This document shows, piece after piece, positions 1-5,601 of a DNA stretch of 6,271 nucleotides. The translations under genes were made by a program, and so were the position numbers. Within the stretch, counting starts at the first letter, position 1, and each line of letters begins with the position of its first letter. Under the pieces are notes generated by a model. The model was not told the DNA's origin and searched no databases. It saw only the letters and a program-made list of their open reading frames with translations. Location of the stretch: the NCBI GenBank assembly GCA_045595705.1, contig JAZOBA010000103.1, positions 1 through 6,271 of the forward strand, read 5' to 3'. The DNA is from JAJPXI01 sp045595705 (GTDB taxonomy: Bacteria > Bacillota > Clostridia > Oscillospirales > Oscillospiraceae).

Positions 1-18
1 GAAAGAGAGGAAATATCA

Positions 19-312
19 ATGGGTGCTTTGAGTCAAGTGTTTGAGGCGGCAATGGTCATCTGTTTCGGCCTGTCCTGGCCTTTGTCGGTCTATAAGTCCT
101 GGAAGTCCCGCACGGCAAAGGGCAAGAGTCTGATGTTTGAGCTGTTTATCTGGATCGGCTATGTGTGCGGTATTGCAGGCAAGATCATTACTCACAACAT
201 TACTTATGTGTTTATTTTCTACATCATCAACATCGTAATGGTCAGCACGGATATTGTGCTGTACTTCCGCAACTGCCGTCTGGACCGGCTGGCAGACTCG
301 GTTCAGAAATAA
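19..312 (+). CDS. Small three-helix PQ-loop/SemiSWEET-like membrane protein
   Basis: A 97-residue integral membrane protein with three hydrophobic segments at about residues 7-25, 38-58 and 61-83. The stretch around the first helix end (GLSWPLSVYKSWKSRTAKG, residues 17-35) has the look of a PQ-loop repeat: a proline at the helix kink (P21), then a Tyr/Trp-rich basic loop and a Gly-Lys-Ser before helix 2. Three helices is the size of one half-transporter unit as in bacterial SemiSWEETs, which work as dimers, so a homodimeric small-solute carrier is possible, but the substrate cannot be read from sequence. The start is supported by a GAGAGG ribosome site 8 bases upstream of the ATG. The tail after the last helix is short and charged. 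A strong intrinsic terminator follows 14 bases after the stop, so this gene ends its transcript; anything upstream lies outside the window. The family call is by motif resemblance only. Confidence 0.72.
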   Translation: MGALSQVFEAAMVICFGLSWPLSVYKSWKSRTAKGKSLMFELFIWIGYVCGIAGKIITHNITYVFIFYIINIVMVSTDIVLYFRNCRLDRLADSVQK

Positions 313-326
313 TCAAAAACCTCTTC

Positions 327-361
327 TGTGCGCCTCGCAAGGGGCGCACATTTTGTATTTT
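327..361 (+). terminator. Intrinsic terminator of the PQ-loop gene
   Basis: A perfect 8-bp stem, TGTGCGCC (327-334) with GGCGCACA (343-350), has an 8-base loop and is followed directly by the T-rich run TTTTGTATTTT. This is a textbook Rho-independent terminator and separates the first gene from uppP. Confidence 0.88.
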
Positions 362-387
362 CTTAGTGGAAATATTCTGCATTCCGT

Positions 388-401
388 GATAATATATTAT
401 C
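388..401. promoter_or_regulatory. AT-rich perfect palindrome in the uppP promoter region
   Basis: GATAATATATTATC is a perfect 14-base palindrome located 35 bases upstream of the uppP start. It contains several possible -10 hexamers (GATAAT, TATATT, TATTAT). No convincing -35 box was found at 16-18 bases, so the exact promoter is uncertain. The symmetry could be an operator overlapping the promoter or simply AT-rich promoter DNA. Confidence 0.45.
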
Positions 402-435
402 GACAGTAAACTTTCACTGATTTGAGGTGTTTTTT

Positions 436-1263
436 GTGACATATCTGATGTCCGTTGTGCTCGGATTTGTACAGGGCGTGGCAGAATTTCTGCCTATCTC
501 CAGTTCGGGGCATCTGTCTCTGCTGCAAACCTGGTTCGGCATGGAAGAGCCGGATAACCTGTTCAATGTGTTGCTTCATTTTGCTACTCTGATCGCCGTA
601 TGCGTGGTCTACTGGCGGGACATTCTGGATATGATCGCCGAGTTTTTCCGCGGCGTGGGGTCTCTGTTTTCCCGCAAGGGGAAATCTGCCCCGGTTCCTC
701 CTGCCCGCCGTCTGGTTCTGATGGTCATTCTGGGAACCTTGCCTCTGGCCGTGGTCCTGCCCATTGAGGACAAGGTGGAAGCTCTGGGTGCCAGTAACGT
801 GTTTGTGGGTATCGCCCTGCTGATCACCGGTGCCATTCTGTTTGTTTCCGACCGTATGGCCCGCGGCCGCAAAAATGCACGCACTGCCTCCATGACCGAT
901 GCACTGTTGGTGGGCTGCGCCCAGGCAGTAGCCGTAATTCCCGGCCTGTCCCGTTCCGGTACCACCATTTCGGCCGGCATGGCACTGGGTTTTGACCGCT
1001 CTTTTGCCGTGCGCTATTCTTTCCTGTTGAGCCTGCCAGCTGTACTGGGTGCAACCCTGCTGAAAGTGCTTGATGTGGTAAAGGACGGAATTGACCCCGC
1101 ACTGCTGCCCAAGTACCTTTTGGGTATGGTAGTGGCCGGTGTGGTTGGTTATTTCTCGATCCGTCTGGTCAACCTGCTGGCGCAGAAGAACAAATTCGGC
1201 AAGTTTGCCTACTATTGCTGGGCCATCGGTGCTGTGGCCATTGTGCTGGAGATTATCCTGTAA
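436..1263 (+). CDS. uppP: Undecaprenyl-diphosphatase UppP (BacA family)
   Basis: An integral membrane phosphatase that removes one phosphate from undecaprenyl diphosphate, regenerating the C55 carrier lipid used to build peptidoglycan and other surface polymers; the family is also known for bacitracin tolerance. Both family motifs are present. Motif 1 is QGVAEFLPISSSGH (residues 13-26), giving the Q/E-x3-E pair Q13 and E17 plus H26. Motif 2 is PGLSRSGTT (169-177) with the essential Arg173. The 275 residues match the usual length of about 270, with many hydrophobic helices. I chose the GTG at 436 because GAGGTG (424-429) is placed 6 bases before it; a GTG at 427 would sit inside that ribosome site, and an ATG at 448 would be too far away. 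The gene appears to be transcribed alone: a terminator lies upstream and a hairpin follows the stop. Housekeeping cell-wall function; identification is firm. Confidence 0.96.
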   Translation: MTYLMSVVLGFVQGVAEFLPISSSGHLSLLQTWFGMEEPDNLFNVLLHFATLIAVCVVYWRDILDMIAEFFRGVGSLFSRKGKSAPVPPARRLVLMVILGTLPLAVVLPIEDKVEALGASNVFVGIALLITGAILFVSDRMARGRKNARTASMTDALLVGCAQAVAVIPGLSRSGTTISAGMALGFDRSFAVRYSFLLSLPAVLGATLLKVLDVVKDGIDPALLPKYLLGMVVAGVVGYFSIRLVNLLAQKNKFGKFAYYCWAIGAVAIVLEIIL

Positions 1264-1285
1264 ATTCACGATGTACGAAATACAG

Positions 1286-1311
1286 AGAGGATGCCCGTCC
1301 GGGCATCCTCT
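1286..1311. terminator. Strong hairpin after uppP, lacking a T-run
   Basis: AGAGGATGCCC (1286-1296) pairs perfectly with GGGCATCCTCT (1301-1311) around a 4-base loop, 22 bases after the uppP stop. Its position suggests the uppP terminator, but CAGCCTGTC follows instead of a T-run. It may cap and protect the 3' end, act as an imperfect terminator, or have lost its T-run to insertion of the adjacent repeat. Confidence 0.5.
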
Positions 1312-1312
1312 C

Positions 1313-1527
1313 AGCCTGTCAAAAAAGTCCTTCGGCCTTTTTGACAGGCTTCAAAATGCCGTTACTTTCCTGCCGCGTTGCGGCACAAAAGTCCTCGCAC
1401 TGCGAGTCGCTGCGCCTTGCACGGCAAGGCTTGCGAGGCATTCGATCTCACTCGAGGCGGGCTGCCGCCCCCTCGAGCACCCCCGCACGCACTGTCACCT
1501 GCGCGTTTGATTCAGGGTTCTTTGACA
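1313..1527. repeat. Train of five palindromes, candidate intergenic repeat element
   Basis: About 215 non-coding bases made almost wholly of successive hairpins: a 13-bp stem starting AGCCTGTCAAAAA (1313-1325 with 1338-1350), TGCCGC/GCGGCA (1371-1376, 1380-1385), CTCGC/GCGAG (1394-1398, 1402-1406), GCCTTGC/GCAAGGC (1414-1420, 1424-1430), and a bulged stem bounded by CTCGAGG and CCTCGAG (1451-1477). TGTCAAAAAA (1317-1326) and TTCTTTGACA (1518-1527) are a 9-of-10 inverted match that could mark the ends. Short open frames crossing the region resemble no protein I know and have no convincing ribosome site. It looks like a REP- or MITE-like element; its copy number in the genome cannot be judged from here. 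Confidence 0.5.
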
Positions 1528-1532
1528 CACTC

Positions 1533-1588
1533 ACGGGGCTGCTGCTCAATCAGCAGCAGCCCCGTTTCTCTTCTCTTTTTCTCTTCCG
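1533..1588 (+). terminator. Strong intrinsic terminator before the MBOAT gene
   Basis: A perfect 14-bp stem, ACGGGGCTGCTGCT (1533-1546) with AGCAGCAGCCCCGT (1552-1565), has a 5-base loop (CAATC) and is followed by the pyrimidine/T-rich tract TTCTCTTCTCTTTTTCTC. It has no gene directly upstream; the nearest is uppP, 270 bases away. It therefore probably ends the uppP transcript and insulates the acylation genes, which implies that a promoter lies in 1566-1670. Confidence 0.82.
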
Positions 1589-1595
1589 TTTGCTT

Positions 1596-1633
1596 TGAGC
1601 AAAGGGAAGGATGCTTCTCCTCCCTTTTGCTCA
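1596..1633 (+). promoter_or_regulatory. Long hairpin in the leader of the MBOAT gene
   Basis: TGAGCAAAGGGAAGGA (1596-1611) pairs with TCCTCCCTTTTGCTCA (1618-1633) over about 15 base pairs with one bulged A on each arm and a 6-base loop. It lies 23 bases before the ribosome site (GAGGTGA, 1657-1663) and has no T-run after it, so it is not an ordinary terminator. A leader hairpin affecting expression or mRNA stability is possible. No clear -35/-10 pair could be placed around it. Confidence 0.4.
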
Positions 1634-1670
1634 GAACAAAACACAATTTCAATCACGAGGTGATTCATAT

Positions 1671-3074
1671 ATGATCTTCTCAACCCCGTATTTCCTGTTT
1701 TTGTACTTCCCCATCGTCCTGCTGCTGTACTACATCGTGCCGCTGAAGTTGCGCAATCTGGTGCTGCTCATCGTCAGTCTGGCCTTCTACGGCTGGGGCG
1801 AGCCGGTGTATATCCTTATCATGTTCGCCTCCATCATCATCGACTACACCCACGGTATGCTGGTGCAGCGGGGCAAACAGAAGGGCAACCTGAAACTGGC
1901 CAAGGGCGCCGTGATATCCTCGGTGGTGCTCAATTTGGGTCTGCTGTTCTTCTTCAAGTACTGGGACTTCATTGCAGGCAGTCTGGCTTCCATCGGTCTG
2001 AATTTCATGCCGGAGCTGGGGCTGGAACTGCCCATCGGCATTTCCTTCTACACCTTCCAGACCATGAGCTATACCATCGACGTCTACCGCGGTGATGCCC
2101 GCACCCAGAAAAACATTATCACCTTCGGTTCCTTCGTCACCCTGTTCCCCCAGCTGATCGCCGGCCCCATCCTGCAGTACAAGCATCTGGACGAGCAGCT
2201 GGAACAGCGCGACCACACCGCCGACAAGTTTTCCAGCGGCGTGCAGCGTTTTACCATCGGCTGCGCCAAGAAGGTCCTGCTGGCCAACGCCATCGGTCAG
2301 CTTTGGGACACCTATCTGGCCACCCCCGTGGCCGACCTGACCACGTTGGGTGCATGGCTGGGTATCATCGCCTTCTCCTTCCAGCTGTACTTTGACTTCT
2401 CCGGCTACTCCGATATGGCCATCGGTCTGGGCCGTATGCTGGGCTTCGACTTTTTGGACAACTTCAACTACCCCTACCTGTCCCGCAGCGCCACCGAGTT
2501 CTGGCGCCGCTGGCACATCTCGCTGGGCAACTGGTTCCGCGACTATATGTATATCCCCCTGGGCGGCAACCGTGTTGGCAAGTACCGTCTGATTTTCAAC
2601 CTGCTCATCGTTTGGGCTGCCACCGGCATCTGGCACGGCGCCAGCTGGAACTTCCTGATCTGGGGTCTGTTCTACTTCGTGCTGCTGGTCTTTGAAAAGT
2701 TCTGGTTTGCCGATGTGCTCAAGAAACTGCCCCGCTGGATCGGCCACGTGTACGGCCTGCTGCTGATCCTTGTGGGCTGGACCATCTTTGCCGTGGAAGA
2801 TCTGAAGCAGCTGGGCGGCTATCTGAAAGCCATGTTCGGTCTGGGCGGCGCCGGTCTGATGGACACCGCGTTCCTGTACAATCTGCGCAACTATCTGCCC
2901 ATTTTGATCATTGCCGGCATCGCTTCCACCCCGCTGGCCAAGAACCTGTGGCACAAGCTGTCCAAGCGCGTCAGGCAGGTGGCTCTGCCCATCCTGCTCA
3001 TCGCCGGTCTGGTGCTGGCAACCGCCTATCTGGTGGACGGCACCTACAATCCCTTCCTTTATTTCCGCTTCTAA
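1671..3074 (+). CDS. MBOAT-family membrane O-acyltransferase (AlgI/DltB-like)
   Basis: A 467-residue multi-pass membrane protein of the membrane-bound O-acyltransferase family, most like AlgI. Such proteins accept an acyl group, normally acetyl, on the cytoplasmic side and deliver it across the membrane to a partner that modifies a surface glycan. Family hallmarks are visible: an N-terminal hydrophobic start with YFLFLYFP, the core segments PIGISFYTFQ and FDFSGYSDMA, the WRRWHISLGNWFRDYMYIPLG block with His282, and GIWHGASWNF with His322, the candidate catalytic histidine. The ATG at 1671 is preceded by GAGGTGA with 7 bases between; an earlier in-frame ATG at 1611 would add 20 polar residues with no ribosome site and falls inside a hairpin. 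It is followed, after 179 bases without a clear terminator, by a DHHW-family gene, the usual partner. The glycan modified is unknown; DltB-type action on teichoic acid is less likely because no other dlt gene is present. Confidence 0.92.
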   Translation: MIFSTPYFLFLYFPIVLLLYYIVPLKLRNLVLLIVSLAFYGWGEPVYILIMFASIIIDYTHGMLVQRGKQKGNLKLAKGAVISSVVLNLGLLFFFKYWDFIAGSLASIGLNFMPELGLELPIGISFYTFQTMSYTIDVYRGDARTQKNIITFGSFVTLFPQLIAGPILQYKHLDEQLEQRDHTADKFSSGVQRFTIGCAKKVLLANAIGQLWDTYLATPVADLTTLGAWLGIIAFSFQLYFDFSGYSDMAIGLGRMLGFDFLDNFNYPYLSRSATEFWRRWHISLGNWFRDYMYIPLGGNRVGKYRLIFNLLIVWAATGIWHGASWNFLIWGLFYFVLLVFEKFWFADVLKKLPRWIGHVYGLLLILVGWTIFAVEDLKQLGGYLKAMFGLGGAGLMDTAFLYNLRNYLPILIIAGIASTPLAKNLWHKLSKRVRQVALPILLIAGLVLATAYLVDGTYNPFLYFRF

Positions 3075-3241
3075 TTAAGTAACCGCTGATAAAATGCACC
3101 TGCGGCATCTTGCGGCGCCTTTTGGCCGCAAATGCGTTGCGGCTTCTTGAAATACACAAAGTATTCCTGCGAATCCGCGCCTTTTTCCGGCGCAAAATTC
3201 GCGCGTAATCTGCTCTTGGCGATTTCATCATCGCTTACTTT
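3075..3241. repeat. Palindrome-rich spacer inside the acylation operon
   Basis: No gene was found in this gap. It is built from hairpins: TTGCGGC/GCCGCAA (3110-3116, 3125-3131); an imperfect palindrome from GCGGCTTC (3139-3146) to GAATCCGC (3171-3178) with an inner AATAC/GTATT stem; and GCGCC/GGCGC (3177-3181, 3189-3193). None has the stem-plus-T-run form of a terminator, so read-through to the DHHW gene is plausible. The phrase TGAAATACACAAAGTATTCC looks like a recurring palindrome core, which makes a REP-type repeat the best guess. It could also set the relative dose of the two proteins through RNA processing. Confidence 0.5.
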
Positions 3242-3253
3242 GGAGGTGTCTCT

Positions 3254-4372
3254 ATGTCTAAGAGATATTCAATCTTTATAACCATTTTGTTCTGCGTTTT
3301 CATCTTCGGGTTTGGCATCTTCTTCTTTGCCGCTCCCGACAAGGACTTTTCCGAGCAGGAAAACCGCTTTTTGGCCGGCTTTGTCCCGCCCACGTGGGAG
3401 ACGCTGGTCTCCGGCGAATTCATGGAGGACTTTGAGGACTACGTGGTGGACCAGTTCCCCCTGCGTGACAAATGGATCAACCTGAAGGCATGGGGTGAGC
3501 GCATTCTGGGCAAGCAGGAGAACAACAAAGTCTACTTCGGCACCGACAAGCAGACCCTCTTCGCCCAGTTCAACTACACCACCGACCTGTTGACCCGTGT
3601 GGAGTATATCAACAAGCTGAGCGCCAAGCTGGACATCCCCCTGTACTTTGCTTTGGTGCCCGACAAGAGTTTCATCCAGTCCGAACTGCTGCCCGACAAC
3701 GCCCCCAATGTGGACGACGGCTCCATGATCACCGCAGTGCAGGGCGCTTTGTCCGACAAGGTGAATTTCATTGACCTGACTCAGGTTCTGGACCGGGAGG
3801 GCGTGTTCTACCGCACCGACCACCACTGGACCACCATGGGTGCCTACTACGCCTACGAGGCACTGGGCAGCGCCATGAACGGCTTGTTCACCACCCCCGA
3901 GGGCGAGCCGGTCAAGGTCACCGATTCCTTCTTTGGCACCACCGTTTCCTCGGCCGGCACCGGCTGGGTCACCCCCGACGAGATGCACATCTGGGTCAGC
4001 GAGGATTCCGGCATTTCGGTGGAGCGCTATCCCGAGGGCAAGCCGGTCCCCGGCGAGCTGTATGACGAGTCCAAGCTGGAAGTCAAGGACAAGTACTCCA
4101 TGTTCCTTGGCGGCAACCAGCCCCTGTGCATCCTGCGCAACGAAAACGCCGCCACCGACAAGAAACTGCTGGTGGTCCGCGACTCCTACTCCGACTCCAT
4201 CGCCCCCTTCCTTGCTCAGGATTACGCCGAGGTCCATCTGATCGACCTGCGCTACTACAAGATGCCCCTGCCCATGTATATCGCCCAGAACGGCATCGAC
4301 GAGGCACTGGTGCTCTACTCCAACTCCAATTTCTCTACCGATAATAATTTGTTCATGTTAGGCATTGGCTAA
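3254..4372 (+). CDS. DHHW-family membrane-anchored protein, AlgJ/AlgX-like acylation partner
   Basis: A 372-residue protein with one N-terminal membrane segment (about residues 6-27) and an otherwise soluble, presumably extracellular domain. The N-terminal block SEQENRFLAG (33-42), then DQFPLRDKW (66-74) and NNKVYFG (90-96), are typical of DHHW proteins. The name motif DHHW is at 189-192 in a YRTDHHWTTMGAYYAY context. D189 and H191 correspond to the Asp-x-His pair of AlgX/AlgJ SGNH-like enzymes, and VRDSYSDS (308-315) resembles the GTSYS block, making S311 the likely nucleophile. The expected reaction is transfer of acyl groups, delivered by the upstream MBOAT protein, to a surface polysaccharide; this is inferred, not shown. 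GGAGGTG ends 5 bases before the ATG. Codons are strongly C/G-ending after the AT-rich anchor. The gene probably shares a transcript with the MBOAT gene. The family assignment is firm, the substrate unknown. Confidence 0.9.
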   Translation: MSKRYSIFITILFCVFIFGFGIFFFAAPDKDFSEQENRFLAGFVPPTWETLVSGEFMEDFEDYVVDQFPLRDKWINLKAWGERILGKQENNKVYFGTDKQTLFAQFNYTTDLLTRVEYINKLSAKLDIPLYFALVPDKSFIQSELLPDNAPNVDDGSMITAVQGALSDKVNFIDLTQVLDREGVFYRTDHHWTTMGAYYAYEALGSAMNGLFTTPEGEPVKVTDSFFGTTVSSAGTGWVTPDEMHIWVSEDSGISVERYPEGKPVPGELYDESKLEVKDKYSMFLGGNQPLCILRNENAATDKKLLVVRDSYSDSIAPFLAQDYAEVHLIDLRYYKMPLPMYIAQNGIDEALVLYSNSNFSTDNNLFMLGIG

Positions 4373-4376
4373 ACCA

Positions 4377-4514
4377 GAGCGCGAAGATGCCCGGGAGCAG
4401 CGCGGATGGACTGGCGTGAGGACGAAAAACCGAAGTTGCCGCAAGCAACTGTTTTGAGTCCGAATCGGAGGGAAGCCGCGCGTCGCGGAGGGCATGCAGC
4501 GTGACTATGCGCGC
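4377..4514. other. Nested long-range fold, candidate structured RNA or palindromic repeat
   Basis: Directly after the DHHW stop lies a non-coding block with five nested stems: ATGCCC/GGGCAT (4387-4392, 4490-4495), GCGCGG/CCGCGC (4400-4405, 4476-4481), GGAC/GTCC (4420-4423, 4458-4461), AAAAC/GTTTT (4426-4430, 4451-4455) and AGTTGC/GCAACT (4434-4439, 4445-4450) with a CGCAA loop. A symmetric GA/GA internal loop separates the third and fourth stems, and two 14-base purine-rich strands face each other between the second and third. GCGCG (4379-4383) and CGCGC (4510-4514) could close the whole. It may be a 3' UTR structure, a small RNA or a repeat. I do not recognise it as a named RNA family. Confidence 0.4.
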
Positions 4515-4532
4515 AACGCACAAAGAATAACC

Positions 4533-4714
4533 AAAACCTCCTGTCCGATCGGCAATGTTTTCGTTAAGCAAAACTTGTCATTCTGAGGTTTTGAAGAAAC
4601 CGAAGAATCTTCAAAAACGGCCTCATTTGAGGCCGTTTTTGTTTCAAGATCCTTCGCTTCGCTCAGGATGACGCGTTATCTTAATGACATTGGTCCAATC
4701 GGACAGGAGGTTTT
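4533..4714. repeat. Inverted duplication with 17-bp perfect ends between convergent genes
   Basis: AAAACCTCCTGTCCGAT (4533-4549) recurs in perfect inverted form at 4698-4714. The two arms stay similar inward: AATGT and TTAAG blocks, then GTCATTCTGAG versus GTCATCCTGAG, then GAAGAATCTT versus GAAGGATCTT, and finally a shared AAAAACGGCCTCA at the centre. The whole 182 bases are one imperfect palindrome. Each arm also folds on its own (4580-4608 and 4649-4669). The CATTCTGAG...GAAGAATC type of phrase is, from memory, a common intergenic palindrome in many bacterial genomes. No clear target duplication flanks it. It ends 8 bases before the EamA gene's stop. Confidence 0.7.
4612..4641. terminator. 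Bidirectional intrinsic terminator for the convergent genes
   Basis: CAAAAACGGCCTCA (4612-4625) and TGAGGCCGTTTTTG (4628-4641) are perfect complements with a TT centre. An A-run lies on one side and a T-run on the other, so RNA from either strand forms a GC-rich stem followed by U residues. It is well placed to end both the DHHW transcript and the minus-strand EamA transcript. Confidence 0.85.
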
Positions 4715-4722
4715 CTGCATTC

Positions 4723-5601
4723 TTATTTCTTTTTCCGTTTCAGCACGCTCAAGTCGGCTTCCATCAGTACCAGGCTGGCCAGCATCAGCACGGCGCCCAC
4801 ATAGCCAATGGGGCGCAGGCGCTCCCCGGCAAGCGTGAACGCCACAATGGCCGAAAAGACCGGCTCCAGCGTGAAAATCAGACCCACATGGCTGGCTGTG
4901 GTGTACTGCTGCTGCACCGTCTGCACCACAAAGGCGATGCCGGTGCAGAACACCGCCAGAAACAGGGCGGAGCCCCAACTGACCGGGGTGTTGGGCAGGG
5001 ATGGCTTCTCCAGCAGCAGAGTAAGAATCAGAGTGACCACACCCACCACGCCAAGCTGGAGGACGCCCATCTGCAGGGGGTCCACCTCGCTTTTGCGTAC
5101 CGCCCGGTCGGTAATGACCAGATCCACACCGTAAAAGATGGCCACACCGAGGCAGAGGATGTCACCCAGCGCCGGTTTGAACTGGTCGTTCAGGGTCAGC
5201 ATACCCATGCCCACGGTGCAGAGGGCCAGAGCGATCAGCAGCTTTCTGCCCGGGCGTTTCCGGGTCACCAGAAACTCGATGATGGGGGTGGTGACCACCG
5301 GCAGGGCGCAGATAAACCCGGCGTTGGTAATGGAGGTATACAGGATGCCGTAGGCGTAGAAAATATACACCGCCGACAGGGCCAGCCCCACCAACAGGCC
5401 GTATTTCAGGGTCTGACGGGAGATGGGGAACATCTTTTTCCAAAAGAATACGGCCAGCACGGCGAAGCCGATGAGGAACCGGAAGGCGTTCAGGCTCATG
5501 GGGGTCATATCGCCCATGCACAGGTCGGTGAAATAATAGGACATACCCCAAAAACCGGTAACCAGCAGCAAAAGCAGATCGGCCCTGCGCTGCTTATTCA
5601 T
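4723..5601 (-). CDS. EamA/DMT-superfamily transporter
   Basis: A 292-residue membrane protein with about ten hydrophobic helices arranged as two EamA domains (about residues 8-135 and 147-283), the standard architecture of 10-TMS drug/metabolite exporters and permeases. The first repeat begins with the typical TGFWG (15-19), and each half carries the matching helix pattern (SITNAGFICALPVVTTPIIEF in the first; TASHVGLIFTLEPVF followed by AGERL in the second). The protein ends in a basic LKRKKK tail, expected on the cytoplasmic side. The ATG at 5601 is chosen because MNKQRRADLLLL begins the first helix properly and AAGGGAGTGAGG lies just upstream; an upstream in-frame ATG at 5742 would add 47 unrelated residues and runs through structured non-coding DNA. 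The substrate cannot be deduced; amino acids, nucleosides or drugs are all known in the superfamily. A 523-base structured gap lies upstream. Confidence 0.93.
   Translation of the reverse strand: MNKQRRADLLLLLVTGFWGMSYYFTDLCMGDMTPMSLNAFRFLIGFAVLAVFFWKKMFPISRQTLKYGLLVGLALSAVYIFYAYGILYTSITNAGFICALPVVTTPIIEFLVTRKRPGRKLLIALALCTVGMGMLTLNDQFKPALGDILCLGVAIFYGVDLVITDRAVRKSEVDPLQMGVLQLGVVGVVTLILTLLLEKPSLPNTPVSWGSALFLAVFCTGIAFVVQTVQQQYTTASHVGLIFTLEPVFSAIVAFTLAGERLRPIGYVGAVLMLASLVLMEADLSVLKRKKK

Noticed and set aside
397..1269. A 290-codon open frame opposite uppP
   Set aside because: It mirrors the uppP coding region and has the same Gln/His-rich antisense composition; uppP itself has both catalytic motifs.
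1314..1565. Possible CRISPR-like regularity of the hairpins
   Set aside because: The palindromes differ in sequence and spacing, with no repeated direct unit and constant spacer, and no cas gene is present.
1139..1674. Three overlapping plus-strand frames crossing the uppP-MBOAT gap
   Set aside because: They lie in different frames through the hairpin train, lack ribosome sites and look like no protein family.
1680..2954. A 424-codon open frame on the minus strand
   Set aside because: It is a shadow of the MBOAT gene with repetitive Gln/Gly/Val/His composition, no ribosome site and no recognisable domain.
4400..4415. ATGGAC at 4406-4411, matching the AYGGAY phrase of the TwoAYGGAY RNA motif
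   Set aside because: That motif needs two such phrases in hairpin loops. Only one copy is present and it lies in an internal loop, so the match is probably chance.
4353..4571. A 72-codon minus-strand frame in the convergent gap
   Set aside because: It starts with TTG without a ribosome site, overlaps the DHHW stop and covers the nested fold, so it is best seen as a by-product of repeat DNA.
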